The notes: generated from the letters alone by a model not told the origin. A stretch of 64,000 bases of DNA from an uncultured Bacilli bacterium (GCA_910588195.1 CAJUPN010000002.1:124001-188000), one strand, 5' to 3'; positions 23,661 through 33,613 are shown, numbered from the stretch's first letter. A program made the numbers and translations.

Positions 23661-24488
23661 ATGGAGAAAAAATTAAAAAATATTTTATATATCTTAATTG
23701 CTGTTTTTCTACTATTTGTATCCAACTTTTTAGTAATTAAGCCAATATTAAAAAATAAAGACAAAGAGTCTTTAGAATACAATGATAAAACAAAAATAAC
23801 TGCATTAGAAAAACAATGTGATAAACAACAAAAACTTTATAGTAAGTACAGTCTAGTTTTAAAAGATGTAAATACAAAATCACAAGAATGGTTTAAAGTT
23901 AATTTAAAAAGCGATTTAGTTATAAAATTTCAATATTATAATAAAAACAGTGAAATATCTAAACTAAATATAACAGTAAATGATCGTCGAATTGAAAATG
24001 ATGAAGAGTTTTTTGAATATGATAAATTTAAAATAAATTTTCATTTATACGGTGAAACTCTTGTAATTGAACACTTAAGATCATACGACCATATACCTTT
24101 TATTAAAATAATTGATTTGACTACTGGAAGTATGAAAAACTTGAGCTCAGCTGAAGATTTTTACGTAAATGAAGTTTTAGTTAATGAATATGGGGTAAAG
24201 GTCTCCTACAGTCGTCTTACATCAAAAATAAATTACTTTTTAGAAAAGAAAGAGACTAACATTCCTTTTAGAGTAGGAAGCAACAATGTTTCATTAAATA
24301 TATGTGATAAAAATTTATGGCCAGAAGACTTAAAAAACTTAGATTATGTTTATTTTGATATGGATTATCTTTATCAAGATGATATAATCGATTTTAATAA
24401 TCCTAATATTACTAATATGCGTAAATTAGATGCCTTCCTAGCCCCATATCTAAAGGAATTTACAAACATATGTAAAAATAATAATTAG
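23661..24488 (+). CDS. Unknown membrane-anchored extracellular protein
   Basis: A 275-residue protein with an N-terminal membrane helix (about 7-25) and a long extracytoplasmic part with alternating polar and aromatic residues that suggests a beta-rich fold. No motif or family recognised. I take ATG 23661 over the in-frame TTG at 23658, since AGGA lies eight bases ahead. It is monocistronic between rpoD and trmK, which are adjacent in Bacillus, so it appears to be a lineage-specific insertion in that pair. Confidence 0.7.
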   Translation: MEKKLKNILYILIAVFLLFVSNFLVIKPILKNKDKESLEYNDKTKITALEKQCDKQQKLYSKYSLVLKDVNTKSQEWFKVNLKSDLVIKFQYYNKNSEISKLNITVNDRRIENDEEFFEYDKFKINFHLYGETLVIEHLRSYDHIPFIKIIDLTTGSMKNLSSAEDFYVNEVLVNEYGVKVSYSRLTSKINYFLEKKETNIPFRVGSNNVSLNICDKNLWPEDLKNLDYVYFDMDYLYQDDIIDFNNPNITNMRKLDAFLAPYLKEFTNICKNNN

Positions 24489-24510
24489 ATAAGTGTTAAA
24501 CTTATCTTTT
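24488..24510 (+). terminator. Terminator after the anchored unknown
   Basis: GATAAGT (24488-24494) pairs with ACTTATC (24500-24506), 5-nt loop, then TTTT. It starts at the last base of the stop codon. Confidence 0.8.
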
Positions 24511-24514
24511 ATTA

Positions 24515-24523
24515 TGGTATACT
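24515..24523 (+). promoter_or_regulatory. trmK operon extended -10 (TGGTATACT)
   Basis: TGGTATACT lies just after the terminator and 29 bases before the trmK start. Confidence 0.65.
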
Positions 24524-24552
24524 AAGCTTATAAAAGTTTTGGAAGTGATTAG

Positions 24553-25212
24553 ATGCTAAGTAAAAGATTAGAATCCTTAATAAAATATATAGATAAAAAT
24601 GATAAACTAATAGATATCGGTTGCGATCACGGATTAATTGATATTTATCTCGTAAAGAATAAAATAATCAATTCAGTTATAATATCTGATATCCATGAAG
24701 GAGCCCTTAAAGCAGGGAAAGAAAATGTAACAAAACATCATTTAGAAAAACAAATTGATGCACGTTTAGGAAATGGTCTAGAAGTGTTAAAACAAGATGA
24801 AGTGATTGACACAGTTTTAATCTCTGGTATGGGAACTAGTACAATCTTGAAAATTTTAAATAATAATTATTTAAAAAATATTAATAAGCTAATTTTACAA
24901 TCCAACAATAATCACGAAGAATTAAGAAAAGAAGTAGTAAAACTAGGTTTTATAATTACTGACGAAGAATACTTCATTGATAATAAAAAAAATTACATTA
25001 ATATAGTATTTAAAAGAGGAAACCAAAAATACAAAAGAGATGAATTAAGATATGGTCCAATTCTTATAAAAAATAAAGCTTATCTTAATTTTGAATTAGA
25101 AAATTGTTTAAAAATAAAGAATTTGATAAAAAATCCTAAATTAAAACAAAAAATATCTTTAAATCACGAGATAAATAAGATAAAAAAATATATAAAAAGG
25201 GTGAATATATGA
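24553..25212 (+). CDS. trmK: tRNA (adenine22-N1)-methyltransferase TrmK
   Basis: A 219-residue SAM methyltransferase modifying A22 in tRNA D-loops. The SAM site is LIDIGCDHGLIDIYLV (about 18-33), followed by VIISDIHEGAL and the family motif LISGMGTSTILKIL. The C-terminal helical part is present. In Bacillus trmK also follows the primary sigma factor gene. Its stop overlaps the next start (ATGA), so it leads a chain of closely packed genes: two flavoproteins and a ClpX-like ATPase. Confidence 0.95.
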   Translation: MLSKRLESLIKYIDKNDKLIDIGCDHGLIDIYLVKNKIINSVIISDIHEGALKAGKENVTKHHLEKQIDARLGNGLEVLKQDEVIDTVLISGMGTSTILKILNNNYLKNINKLILQSNNNHEELRKEVVKLGFIITDEEYFIDNKKNYINIVFKRGNQKYKRDELRYGPILIKNKAYLNFELENCLKIKNLIKNPKLKQKISLNHEINKIKKYIKRVNI

Positions 25213-26411
25213 AAGTAATAGTTATAGGTGGAGGAGCATCTGGTATTATCGCTGCAATTAAAGCAAGTGAAGTATCAGATGTAACCATAATTGAAGGAAA
25301 CTCTAAAATAGGTAAAAAAATTTTAGTAACAGGTAATGGGCGATCAAATTTTTGGAATGAATCAATAAGTGAAAGAAATTATAATGAAGAATCGCATGAA
25401 TTTTTAAAAGATATTTTACCAATCAAAAATGAAGTATATAATTTTTTAACTAATTCACTAGGTATAACTCCAACTAATAAAAATGGTTATTTATACCCAC
25501 GTTCCAAAACTGCTAGTAGCATAACTACAGTGTTAGAAAAAAGAATTAAAAGAAATAATATTGAAGTAATTTATGATTTGAAAGTCACTAAAATCACAAC
25601 TGAAAATAATAATATAAAAATTGAATTAAGCGATAACACTACAATGACTTGTGACAAATTGATAATTGCAACAGGTGGAAAAGCTGCTTCTAAAACTGGA
25701 AGTGACGGATCAGGATATAATCTCTTAAAAGCATTAGATATAGAAATAACCCCCGTCTTACCAGCACTAGTTCCTCTTATCATAAACGATAAAACAAGAT
25801 TAGATTGGTCGGGTGTAAGAACTGATGCTAAACTAAGTGTTTATGAAAATAATAAAATTATAAAAGAAGAACTCGGTGAATTACAATTAACAAATACAGG
25901 AATAAGTGGCATTGTAACATTCAACATAAGTGGACTAATTACATCTCTTCTTGAAACCAAGAAACAATTTGAAGTTTACATTGATTTTTTACCTGAAATA
26001 GAAGATATTTCTACTTTTTTAGAAGAAAAAAACAAGAATGCTAATCCCGAAAGTATTGAAGAATTATTAGAAACAATGATAAATTATAAACTATTAAATA
26101 GTTTACTTTCAAATTGCCATATTAATAAAAATCAAAAGTGGACTGAATTATCTCAAGAAGACAAAAAGGAACTAATTTCTACCTTAAAAAAATATAAAAT
26201 AAACATATCAAGAACTGAAGATTTTGAAAAAGCTCAAGTAACTCGAGGCGGCGTTTGTTTAAATGAAATAACTTCTAATTTTTCTTTAAAAAAATATCCC
26301 AATATAAAGGTAATTGGAGAAATTTTGAACGTAGATGGAATATGTGGTGGCTATAATCTAGCCTTTGCTTTTATGTCTGGATACATAGCAGGGAGTAGTA
26401 TAAATGATTAG
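25209..26411 (+). CDS. BaiN/HI0933-family FAD-dependent oxidoreductase
   Basis: A 400-residue flavoprotein. A Rossmann FAD-binding motif opens the protein (VIVIGGGASGIIAAI), followed by the family's GKKILVTGNGRSNFWN, an ATGGKAASKTGSDGSGY segment and a C-terminal VIGEILNVDGICGGYNLAFAF that closes the flavin site. This is the HI0933/BaiN-like group; BaiN is linked to bile acid reduction in some gut clostridia, but most members have no proven substrate. It overlaps trmK and the next flavoprotein, suggesting co-translation. Confidence 0.9.
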   Translation: MKVIVIGGGASGIIAAIKASEVSDVTIIEGNSKIGKKILVTGNGRSNFWNESISERNYNEESHEFLKDILPIKNEVYNFLTNSLGITPTNKNGYLYPRSKTASSITTVLEKRIKRNNIEVIYDLKVTKITTENNNIKIELSDNTTMTCDKLIIATGGKAASKTGSDGSGYNLLKALDIEITPVLPALVPLIINDKTRLDWSGVRTDAKLSVYENNKIIKEELGELQLTNTGISGIVTFNISGLITSLLETKKQFEVYIDFLPEIEDISTFLEEKNKNANPESIEELLETMINYKLLNSLLSNCHINKNQKWTELSQEDKKELISTLKKYKINISRTEDFEKAQVTRGGVCLNEITSNFSLKKYPNIKVIGEILNVDGICGGYNLAFAFMSGYIAGSSIND

Positions 26412-27972
26412 AGTAAGACAAATAAAAATAGATGCTCATTTAGATCAAAACAAAAATATCAAAAAAAAATTAGCATCACGTCTAAAAATTAAAGAAAAAG
26501 AAATCCAAAACTATCAAATAAAAAAACAGTCATTAGATGCTCGAGATAAAAATATGATTTCTTATGTTTATGATATAGATGTTGAAGTACTTAATGAAGA
26601 GTACATTTTAAATTATAATAAAGATCTACTAATTACTAAAACGCCCAAAGAAGAATATCAAAAAATAGAAGCCTTAAATAAAAATATTGCACCAATAATT
26701 ATTGGTTCTGGTCCTGCTGGTCTTTTTGCAGCACATACTTTTATTGAGTCTGGAATTATTCCAACTATTATTGAAAGAGGCGAAAAAATTGAAGAGAGAA
26801 TAAATACAGTTAATAAATTTTGGGAAACTGGAATACTAAATGAAAACTCCAATGTTCAATTTGGTGAAGGGGGAGCAGGGACATTCTCTGATGGAAAACT
26901 TAATACACTTGTAAAAGATAAATTATTTTATGGGAAACATGTTTTAGAAACCTTTATAAAATTTGGTGCCCCACCAGAGATACTTTATAACTATAAACCC
27001 CACATTGGTACAGATATTCTAAGAGAAGTTATTAAAAACATGCGTGAATATTTAATAAGCAAAGGAGCCATTTTTAAATACAATAGTTGTTTAACAGACA
27101 TTATTATAAAAAATAATAAAATAAAAGAAATTGTTATAAATAATAAAGAAATTGTGCGTACTGACATTTTAATCTTAGCAATTGGGCACTCAGCACGAGA
27201 CACCTTTAAATTACTAGCAGAAAAAGGACTAAAAATGGAAGCAAAACCTTTCGCGGTTGGTTATAGAATCGAACATCCTCAAGATATGATCAACGAAAGT
27301 CAGTATGGCAATTTTTACAAAAAAGATTTAGGGCCCGCAAACTATAAACTAACATACCAAAGTTCTAATTCCCTTGGGGTATATTCTTTCTGTATGTGTC
27401 CAGGAGGTTTTGTTGTTAATGCCTCAAGCGAAAATAACCGTCTTGCAGTGAATGGAATGAGTAATTATAAAAGAGATGAAGAAAATGCCAATAGTGCACT
27501 TATAGTTACTGTAAATGCCTCAACTTATGGCAGCGATTTATTCTCTGGCTTAAATTTCCAAGAAAATTTAGAGAAAACAGCTTATGAATTAGGTAAAGGT
27601 AGTATTCCAATTCAATTATTAAAAGACTATTATAACAATATCCCATCAACCAAATTAGGTAGTGTTAAACCATCCATGAAGGGAACCTATACATTAACCA
27701 ACTTAAACAATTTACTTCCCCCTGAACTAAACTTCGCCTTAAAAGAAGCGATAGATAACTTTGATAAAAAAATTAAAAATTTTAAATATGATGACGCTAT
27801 TCTTTCAGGTATTGAATCAAGAACATCTTCACCTATAAAAATATTGCGTGATTCGAATTTTTCTAGTAATATAGATGGCATCTACCCATGTGGTGAAGGA
27901 GCAGGGTATGCTGGTGGCATCCAAACATCAGCTATAGATGGTATAAAAGTTGCTGAGGCAATCATGAAATAA
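26404..27972 (+). CDS. FAD-dependent dehydrogenase, COG2509 family
   Basis: A 522-residue protein. An N-terminal small alpha/beta domain (1-90) precedes the FAD motif PIIIGSGPAGLFAAHTF (about 97-113), then NVQFGEGGAGTFSDGKLNT, an ILAIGHSARDTF segment, the CMCPGGFVVNASSE motif and a C-terminal GIYPCGEGAGYAGGIQTSAIDG. These are the hallmarks of the uncharacterised COG2509 family. It overlaps the BaiN-like gene by 8 nt. Substrate unknown; pairing of two FAD enzymes in one unit suggests related redox steps, which is inference. Confidence 0.9.
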   Translation: MIRVRQIKIDAHLDQNKNIKKKLASRLKIKEKEIQNYQIKKQSLDARDKNMISYVYDIDVEVLNEEYILNYNKDLLITKTPKEEYQKIEALNKNIAPIIIGSGPAGLFAAHTFIESGIIPTIIERGEKIEERINTVNKFWETGILNENSNVQFGEGGAGTFSDGKLNTLVKDKLFYGKHVLETFIKFGAPPEILYNYKPHIGTDILREVIKNMREYLISKGAIFKYNSCLTDIIIKNNKIKEIVINNKEIVRTDILILAIGHSARDTFKLLAEKGLKMEAKPFAVGYRIEHPQDMINESQYGNFYKKDLGPANYKLTYQSSNSLGVYSFCMCPGGFVVNASSENNRLAVNGMSNYKRDEENANSALIVTVNASTYGSDLFSGLNFQENLEKTAYELGKGSIPIQLLKDYYNNIPSTKLGSVKPSMKGTYTLTNLNNLLPPELNFALKEAIDNFDKKIKNFKYDDAILSGIESRTSSPIKILRDSNFSSNIDGIYPCGEGAGYAGGIQTSAIDGIKVAEAIMK

Positions 27973-27982
27973 GGAGTAATAT

Positions 27983-29500
27983 ATGGAAGAAACAGAAAAT
28001 AATTATATAAGAATCTTATCTCATAAAAAAATTAAAATAAAAGATGAAATTCTGGATATTTTACATTTAGAGGATGTAGCACTTGCTAAAAAAATAGAAA
28101 ATAGTTATAAAATATTATCAGGAAAGTATACAGGGGAATTTATTGTTGAATTAAATCCCAATTTTGAAAAAGAAGATTTTGTTGCAAGTCCTTTAACTCT
28201 TGTCGAGAAAAATCTAATAACAAATTCTAATCCAACTGACACAAGTAAAATAACTTTAGAAAACTATTTACATAAATGTCCAGACTATGATTATTTTATT
28301 GCTAATGAAATAAATGGACAAGTGTTCTTAAGAGAGGTTCTTCAAAACGAAGAAATAAAAGAAGCATTCAAAATTAGTGCTCCACCATCTGTTTCTGAAA
28401 AGCTTTCCGACTTAATTACACAGTCAACATTAAATAGGACAAATAGTTTTAAAATTGATAAAGAAACAATGGCAAAAATATTAGGAAAATCAGATTCTCT
28501 TCACAAGCAAAGTGAAACCAAACAAATAAAAAGTTTTGCCGATTATAATATAAATGAAAAGTTTAAATTATTAACACAAAAGATAATTGGATTAGATGAT
28601 GAAATAAAAATTGTTTTAGCCAATATTGTCAAAAATATATCCCTTTCCTATAGTCCATTACCGCCAGATAAAGTAAGAGAATTAAAAAGTACTTTAATGA
28701 TTTTAGGTGCATCAGGAACAGGGAAAACATTTCTTATCAAAAGTATCGCTGATCTCTTTGATGTTCCAATTATTTTAACTGATGCAACTAGGTATACTCC
28801 AGCTTCTTATCAAGGGGCAAATGTTGAAGATATTTTAGTTGATCTCTATTTAGCATCAGGTGAGGATAAAGAAGTATTTGAACATGGAATAATATTCATT
28901 GACGAATTCGATAAAATGTGTAAGAATTTTAATATACAAAGTGATGAAAATAAAAATATGACACTGCCTGAATTATTCAGAGAAAGAACTCAAGGGCAGC
29001 ATCTTAAAGAAATGTTACAAAATGAATTTTTATCTATTGTTCAAGGAACAGTAATTAACAAAAAAATTCGTGATGGTTTTATAGAAAAAAATATCTCTCT
29101 AGATACATCAAAAATAACTTTTGTTTTTGCTGGAGCCTTTGAAGAAATAATAAAAAGAGAAAACATAAGTACAAATGATTTAATTGAGTATGGTATGATT
29201 CCGCAGCTAGCAAAACGAATTCATTCACTTATAAAAACTAAGCTGCCTACAAAAGAAGACTTAAGAAATGCTCTTACAAAAGGAGAATACAGTTACGTAA
29301 AATTATTTGAAGAATATCTAGGTATATACAATATAAAATTAGAAGTAAATGAGGATTTTTATGATTATATAGTAGAAAGAGCATATGAATTAGAAAGTGG
29401 TTATCGTGGTTTAAGTATTGCCTTAACAGAGTACCTAAATAAGCATTTATATGATATCTATAGTAGTAAACAAGATGTAGTAAAGCTACAAATACAATAA
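27983..29500 (+). CDS. Divergent ClpX-like AAA+ ATPase without zinc domain or IGF loop
   Basis: A 505-residue protein. The first 190 residues match nothing I know. The AAA+ part is ClpX-like: Walker A GASGTGKT with Lys248, pore loop SYQG (Tyr276) where ClpX has GYVG, Walker B IFIDEFDK (Asp307, Glu308), the VQGTV and DTSKITFVFAGAF segments, YGMIPQLAKRI with Arg412 as the likely arginine finger, and sensor-2 LESGYRGLS. The ClpX zinc-binding domain and the IGF loop that docks ClpP are missing. It is probably an unfoldase or remodeller that acts without ClpP. It follows the flavoprotein by 10 nt with AAGGAG as SD. Confidence 0.85.
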   Translation: MEETENNYIRILSHKKIKIKDEILDILHLEDVALAKKIENSYKILSGKYTGEFIVELNPNFEKEDFVASPLTLVEKNLITNSNPTDTSKITLENYLHKCPDYDYFIANEINGQVFLREVLQNEEIKEAFKISAPPSVSEKLSDLITQSTLNRTNSFKIDKETMAKILGKSDSLHKQSETKQIKSFADYNINEKFKLLTQKIIGLDDEIKIVLANIVKNISLSYSPLPPDKVRELKSTLMILGASGTGKTFLIKSIADLFDVPIILTDATRYTPASYQGANVEDILVDLYLASGEDKEVFEHGIIFIDEFDKMCKNFNIQSDENKNMTLPELFRERTQGQHLKEMLQNEFLSIVQGTVINKKIRDGFIEKNISLDTSKITFVFAGAFEEIIKRENISTNDLIEYGMIPQLAKRIHSLIKTKLPTKEDLRNALTKGEYSYVKLFEEYLGIYNIKLEVNEDFYDYIVERAYELESGYRGLSIALTEYLNKHLYDIYSSKQDVVKLQIQ

Positions 29501-29506
29501 ATTATT

Positions 29507-29515
29507 TGATATAAT
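29507..29515 (+). promoter_or_regulatory. lepA extended -10 (TGATATAAT)
   Basis: It overlaps the upstream in-frame ATG at 29514, so that ATG cannot be in the mRNA and the start at 29532 is favoured. Confidence 0.75.
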
Positions 29516-29531
29516 GAATAAGGTGATTTTT

Positions 29532-31328
29532 ATGGATTTAAGCCGTATTAGAAATTTTAGTATTATTGCACATATTGACCATGGGAAGTCAACACTGGCT
29601 GACCGAATTTTAGAGATAACTGGTGCTGTCGATAAACATGATATGAAAAACCAATTACTTGATAGTATGGATCTTGAAAGAGAACGTGGTATCACTATTA
29701 AACTAAATGCTGTTGAGTTAAATTATAAATATAAAAACGAAGATTATATATTACATTTAATTGATACCCCAGGGCATGTTGACTTTTCTTATGAAGTTTC
29801 ACGTAGTTTAGCTGCCTGTGAAGGAGCAATTTTAATTGTTGATGCAGCTCAAGGAATAGAAGCCCAAACCTTAGCAAATCTTTATCTTGCTCTAAATAAT
29901 GACTTAACAATCATTCCAGTCATTAATAAAATAGATCTACCAAATGCTGATGTGCCAAAAATAACAAAGGAATTAGTAGACGTCTTAGGTTTTAACGAAG
30001 AAGATATTTTATTATGTTCAGGCAAGACTGGTCTTGGAGTAGACAAACTATTAGAAGCAATAGTTGAACGTATTCCTGCTCCAAAAGAACCAAAAACTAA
30101 TGAAACAAAAGCTATGATTTTTGATTCTTACTTTGATCCTTACCGTGGCGTTATAGCTTCCATTAGAGTTTTTAGTGGAGAAATAACAAAAAAAGACATT
30201 ATTAAAATGATGGCAACTAATGCAGAATATGAAGTAGTAGAACTAGGAGTTAACACTCCAAAATCTAAACAATTAGATAAGCTTGTAACAGGACAAGTTG
30301 GTTGGATAAATGCTTCTATAAAAACAATAGATACAGTAAATGTTGGAGATACAATTACTACTAAATCTAAAGAAGCATCATCACCACTTCCAGGGTATCA
30401 ACCAATGAAGCCAATGGTCTATTCAGGATTATTTCCTATTGAACCAAATAAATTTGAAATGCTAAAAGAAGCACTAGAAAAATTAAAATTAAATGATGCA
30501 TCATTATCATTTGAACCAGAAACTTCAGATGCCTTAGGTTTTGGATTCCGTTGTGGTTTTTTAGGACTTCTTCATATGGAAATTATTGAAGAAAGAATAA
30601 CAAGAGAATTTGGTATCGAAATTATCGCTACCTCTCCATCAGTAATATATGAAATAGAATTAACTAATGGGGATACATTCTATCTTGATAGTCCAACAAA
30701 AATGCCAGATCGTGCCAAAATAAAAGAAATCAGAGAACCTTTTATTACGACTAATATTTTCGTCCCTGGTGAATATATAGGCGCTATTATGGAATTATGT
30801 CAAGATAAACGAGGAGTATATAAATCATTAGAATACATAAATGATACTAGGGTCAACATTCATTATGATTTACCATTATCCGAAATAGTATATGATTTCT
30901 TTGACAGATTAAAATCCAGTACCAAAGGATATGCCTCATTTGACTATGAAATTTGTGGCTATAAAGCTCAGGATTTAGTAAAAATGGATATTTTAATCAA
31001 CGGAGATATTGTTGATGCATTATCATTAATAGTACATAAAGACTTTGCTTATCAAAGAGGTAAAAAGATTGTAGAAAATCTAAAAGAGATAATTCCAAGA
31101 CAATTATTCCAAGTGCCATTACAAGCTAGTATTGGTTCAAAAGTTATCGCAAGAGAAACTATTTCACAAATGCGAAAAAATGTTTTGGCAAAATGTTATG
31201 GTGGAGATATATCTCGAAAAAGAAAATTATTAGAAGCTCAAAAAGAAGGTAAAAAGAAAATGAAAATGGTTGGATCAGTTGAAATCCCACCAGAAGCTTT
31301 CTTAAGTGTTTTAAAGACAGAAAAATAA
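29532..31328 (+). CDS. lepA: Elongation factor 4 (LepA)
   Basis: A 598-residue translational GTPase, normal length. G motifs: AHIDHGKSTL (G1), RGITIK (G2), DTPGHVD (G3), NKIDL (G4) and SGKTG (G5). The LepA-specific C-terminal domain ends VGSVEIPPEAFLSVLK. LepA assists ribosome function under stress or initiation. ATG 29532 has AGGTGA ahead of it, and the MDLSRIRNFSIIAHIDHGK opening is standard. In Bacillus hemW follows directly; here an acyltransferase gene separates the two. Confidence 0.98.
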   Translation: MDLSRIRNFSIIAHIDHGKSTLADRILEITGAVDKHDMKNQLLDSMDLERERGITIKLNAVELNYKYKNEDYILHLIDTPGHVDFSYEVSRSLAACEGAILIVDAAQGIEAQTLANLYLALNNDLTIIPVINKIDLPNADVPKITKELVDVLGFNEEDILLCSGKTGLGVDKLLEAIVERIPAPKEPKTNETKAMIFDSYFDPYRGVIASIRVFSGEITKKDIIKMMATNAEYEVVELGVNTPKSKQLDKLVTGQVGWINASIKTIDTVNVGDTITTKSKEASSPLPGYQPMKPMVYSGLFPIEPNKFEMLKEALEKLKLNDASLSFEPETSDALGFGFRCGFLGLLHMEIIEERITREFGIEIIATSPSVIYEIELTNGDTFYLDSPTKMPDRAKIKEIREPFITTNIFVPGEYIGAIMELCQDKRGVYKSLEYINDTRVNIHYDLPLSEIVYDFFDRLKSSTKGYASFDYEICGYKAQDLVKMDILINGDIVDALSLIVHKDFAYQRGKKIVENLKEIIPRQLFQVPLQASIGSKVIARETISQMRKNVLAKCYGGDISRKRKLLEAQKEGKKKMKMVGSVEIPPEAFLSVLKTEK

Positions 31329-31351
31329 GACAAGTAAAATCTTGTCTTTTT
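31327..31351 (+). terminator. lepA terminator
   Basis: AAGACAAG (31327-31334) pairs with CTTGTCTT (31341-31348), then T bases. It begins within the stop codon. Confidence 0.85.
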
Positions 31352-31467
31352 ATATTTTAAAAAAAGTGTATAATTAAAATAAACTAACTAAATAATTACT
31401 AAACATTTAGAAGAATAATGATAATCTATAAATAAAGGAAGTCAAACATCTAAAAAGGAGAGATATT

Positions 31468-32454
31468 ATGATAAAATTAAATTCAGTCACAAAGAAAATA
31501 AACTTAGATCATGTAAGATTAATTCTGTCTTTTTTTATAATCGCAATACACACATACCCATTATCTTTTTTAGGAGATTTTCAAGATTATTTATTTACAA
31601 GAATTATTTTTAGAATAGCTGTTCCATTATATTTAATGATTACAGGCTACTATATATTAAAAAAATCTCTAAAACAAAAAGAAGTGCTAATAAATTATTT
31701 TAAAAAAATTTCAATTATTTATTTATATTCTATTATTATTTATAGCATTTTTTTAATAAAAAACTTTTCTAATTGGCAAGTCTTTTTAAGAGATATTTTC
31801 TTTACTGGACCATTTTATCATCTATGGTATTTTCCAGCACTTATCTTAGGAATTATCACCACATATTATATTATTAAATATATTCCTGAAAAATATCAAA
31901 TAATCATTTGTGCAATTTTGTACTTTATAGGTATTTTAGGAGATAATTATTATGGTTTTTTACATACAGCTGATATATTTACAAGTTTTTATAAGTTTGT
32001 AGCAAACATTACAGGATATACAAGAAACTTCTTATTTTATGTACCTATATTTTTAATGTTAGGATATAAAATTTCTAAAGAAGAGAAAAGTATTGAAAAA
32101 AGAGCAAATATTATTTATATTATTAAATTCTTAATACTTATGATACTAGAAGGGACTCTTATTTATAGATATTCAACTCCATTACATACAAGTATGTATT
32201 TTGCTTTACCATTCTTATCTTATTTTATATTTAAATATCTCATAACTTATTTAAATAAAGAGACTAACAAAAATATACGAGAAGCTTCAACAATTATCTA
32301 CATAATACACCCTTGGTTTATTATAATTTTAACTAAAATAAATATCATAAAAAATAGTTTAGTATTCCATTTAATCATATGTTTATTTTCCTATTTAATA
32401 TCTCTATTATATTTAAAAATAAAGAGACAAATTCAAAAATTACATCTCACTTGA
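31468..32454 (+). CDS. Acyltransferase 3 family membrane protein
   Basis: A 328-residue polytopic protein with about ten membrane helices. The OafA/WecH/VanT-type acyltransferase 3 signature is LDHVRLILSFFIIAIHTYPL with the catalytic His in the first helix, RIAVPLYLMITGYYIL, and the HLWYFPALILG loop. Such enzymes O-acylate surface glycans or form the membrane part of racemases. The acceptor is unknown. A roughly 90-nt leader separates a TATAAT-like box (31369-31374) from its GGAGAG site; no known riboswitch seen. It looks inserted between lepA and hemW. Confidence 0.85.
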   Translation: MIKLNSVTKKINLDHVRLILSFFIIAIHTYPLSFLGDFQDYLFTRIIFRIAVPLYLMITGYYILKKSLKQKEVLINYFKKISIIYLYSIIIYSIFLIKNFSNWQVFLRDIFFTGPFYHLWYFPALILGIITTYYIIKYIPEKYQIIICAILYFIGILGDNYYGFLHTADIFTSFYKFVANITGYTRNFLFYVPIFLMLGYKISKEEKSIEKRANIIYIIKFLILMILEGTLIYRYSTPLHTSMYFALPFLSYFIFKYLITYLNKETNKNIREASTIIYIIHPWFIIILTKINIIKNSLVFHLIICLFSYLISLLYLKIKRQIQKLHLT

Positions 32455-32496
32455 GTTTTTACTTATTTTATTATAAAATTCTAGTAGGGTGGTAGT

Positions 32497-33579
32497 ATGG
32501 AAGCAGTTTATATACATATTCCTTTTTGTAAGCATATATGTGCTTACTGTGATTTTCCAAAAGTATTACATATTGATTCCTTTGTTGAGGATTACCTTGA
32601 GAGTTTAAAAAAAGAAATTGAAGATAACTATGAGGGTGAACGTATAAAAAGCATATATATTGGTGGAGGCACTCCGTCATGTATGACAAAAAAAGAAAGA
32701 ATTAAACTATTTAGAATTCTAAGTATATTTAATTTAACGCCAGATTGTGAATATACTTTTGAGATAAATCCCAACGACATCGACGAAGATTTGCTTGATG
32801 ATATTGTTGCTGGTGGCGTTAATAGAGTAAGCATTGGTGTTGAATCTTTTGATTTAGATAAATTAAAAATTCTTGAAAGAGAAGCAAACTATGAAGATTT
32901 AGAACATAAATTAGATTTAATCCGTAAAAGAGGAATTGAAAATATTAATCTTGATTTAATGTATGCTGTCCCTGGGGAGAAATTAAATGTATTAAAACAA
33001 GATATAAAAAAACTTATTAGTCTTAAACCAACACATATCTCAACATACTCACTGATACTTGAAGATCATACAAAACTTAAAAATAAAAATGTTGAATATA
33101 TTAATGAAGATTTAGATCGAAAAATGTATGATACTATATGTGATAAACTAAAGAAAGCAGGATATGTTCATTATGAAGTTAGTAACTTTGCCATTGCAGG
33201 CTGTGAATCTAAACATAATTTAAATTATTGGAACAATGATGAATACTATGGGTTTGGCTTAGGAGCTTCGGGATACAAAGATGCCTTTAGATATACAAAC
33301 ACAAGAAACTTACACGAATATATTGAAGGAAAATATCGCCAAGAATCACTTCTTATGAGCTATAAAGATCAAATGGATAATGAGCTAATGCTAGGATTTC
33401 GTAAACTTAAAGGGATAAATGTTGATGATTTTTACAATAAATATGGTGAGAATATTCAAGATGTTTACCCAGTAAAGGAACTAATGGCCGAAAACAACTT
33501 AATTTATCGCAAAGGATATTTATATATTCCACCAGAGAAAATATATGTTATGAATGAAATACTTCTTAAATTAATATAA
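32497..33579 (+). CDS. hemW: HemW-type radical SAM protein
   Basis: A 360-residue radical SAM protein. The cluster motif is CKHICAYCDF (CxxxCxxC), followed by IYIGGGTPS, the EINPNDID segment, GVNRVSIGVESF and LMYAVPGE. This is the HemW (formerly YggW/HemN-like) family, a heme chaperone and not coproporphyrinogen oxidase: HemN's CxxxCxxCxC fourth Cys is Phe here. The C-terminal winged-helix part (about 290-350) is intact. lepA-hemW order is conserved in Bacillota. SD is GGGTGG. Confidence 0.93.
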   Translation: MEAVYIHIPFCKHICAYCDFPKVLHIDSFVEDYLESLKKEIEDNYEGERIKSIYIGGGTPSCMTKKERIKLFRILSIFNLTPDCEYTFEINPNDIDEDLLDDIVAGGVNRVSIGVESFDLDKLKILEREANYEDLEHKLDLIRKRGIENINLDLMYAVPGEKLNVLKQDIKKLISLKPTHISTYSLILEDHTKLKNKNVEYINEDLDRKMYDTICDKLKKAGYVHYEVSNFAIAGCESKHNLNYWNNDEYYGFGLGASGYKDAFRYTNTRNLHEYIEGKYRQESLLMSYKDQMDNELMLGFRKLKGINVDDFYNKYGENIQDVYPVKELMAENNLIYRKGYLYIPPEKIYVMNEILLKLI

Positions 33580-33584
33580 TGATA

Positions 33585-33613
33585 TTGAAAAAAAAAGAAT
33601 AATTTGTTAGAAT
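33585..33613 (+). promoter_or_regulatory. Promoter of the cadherin-like surface protein
   Basis: TTGAAA (33585-33590) and TAGAAT (33608-33613), 17-bp spacer, with TG at 33605-33606 for an extended -10. Confidence 0.75.

Noticed and set aside
29514..29531. An earlier ATG for lepA adding six residues
   Set aside because: It overlaps the TGATATAAT -10 box and lacks a ribosome site; the ATG at 29532 has AGGTGA and gives the standard N-terminus.
31352..31467. Riboswitch in the leader of the acyltransferase gene
   Set aside because: The roughly 90-nt leader is AT-rich, with no stable stem, terminator or conserved core that I recognise.
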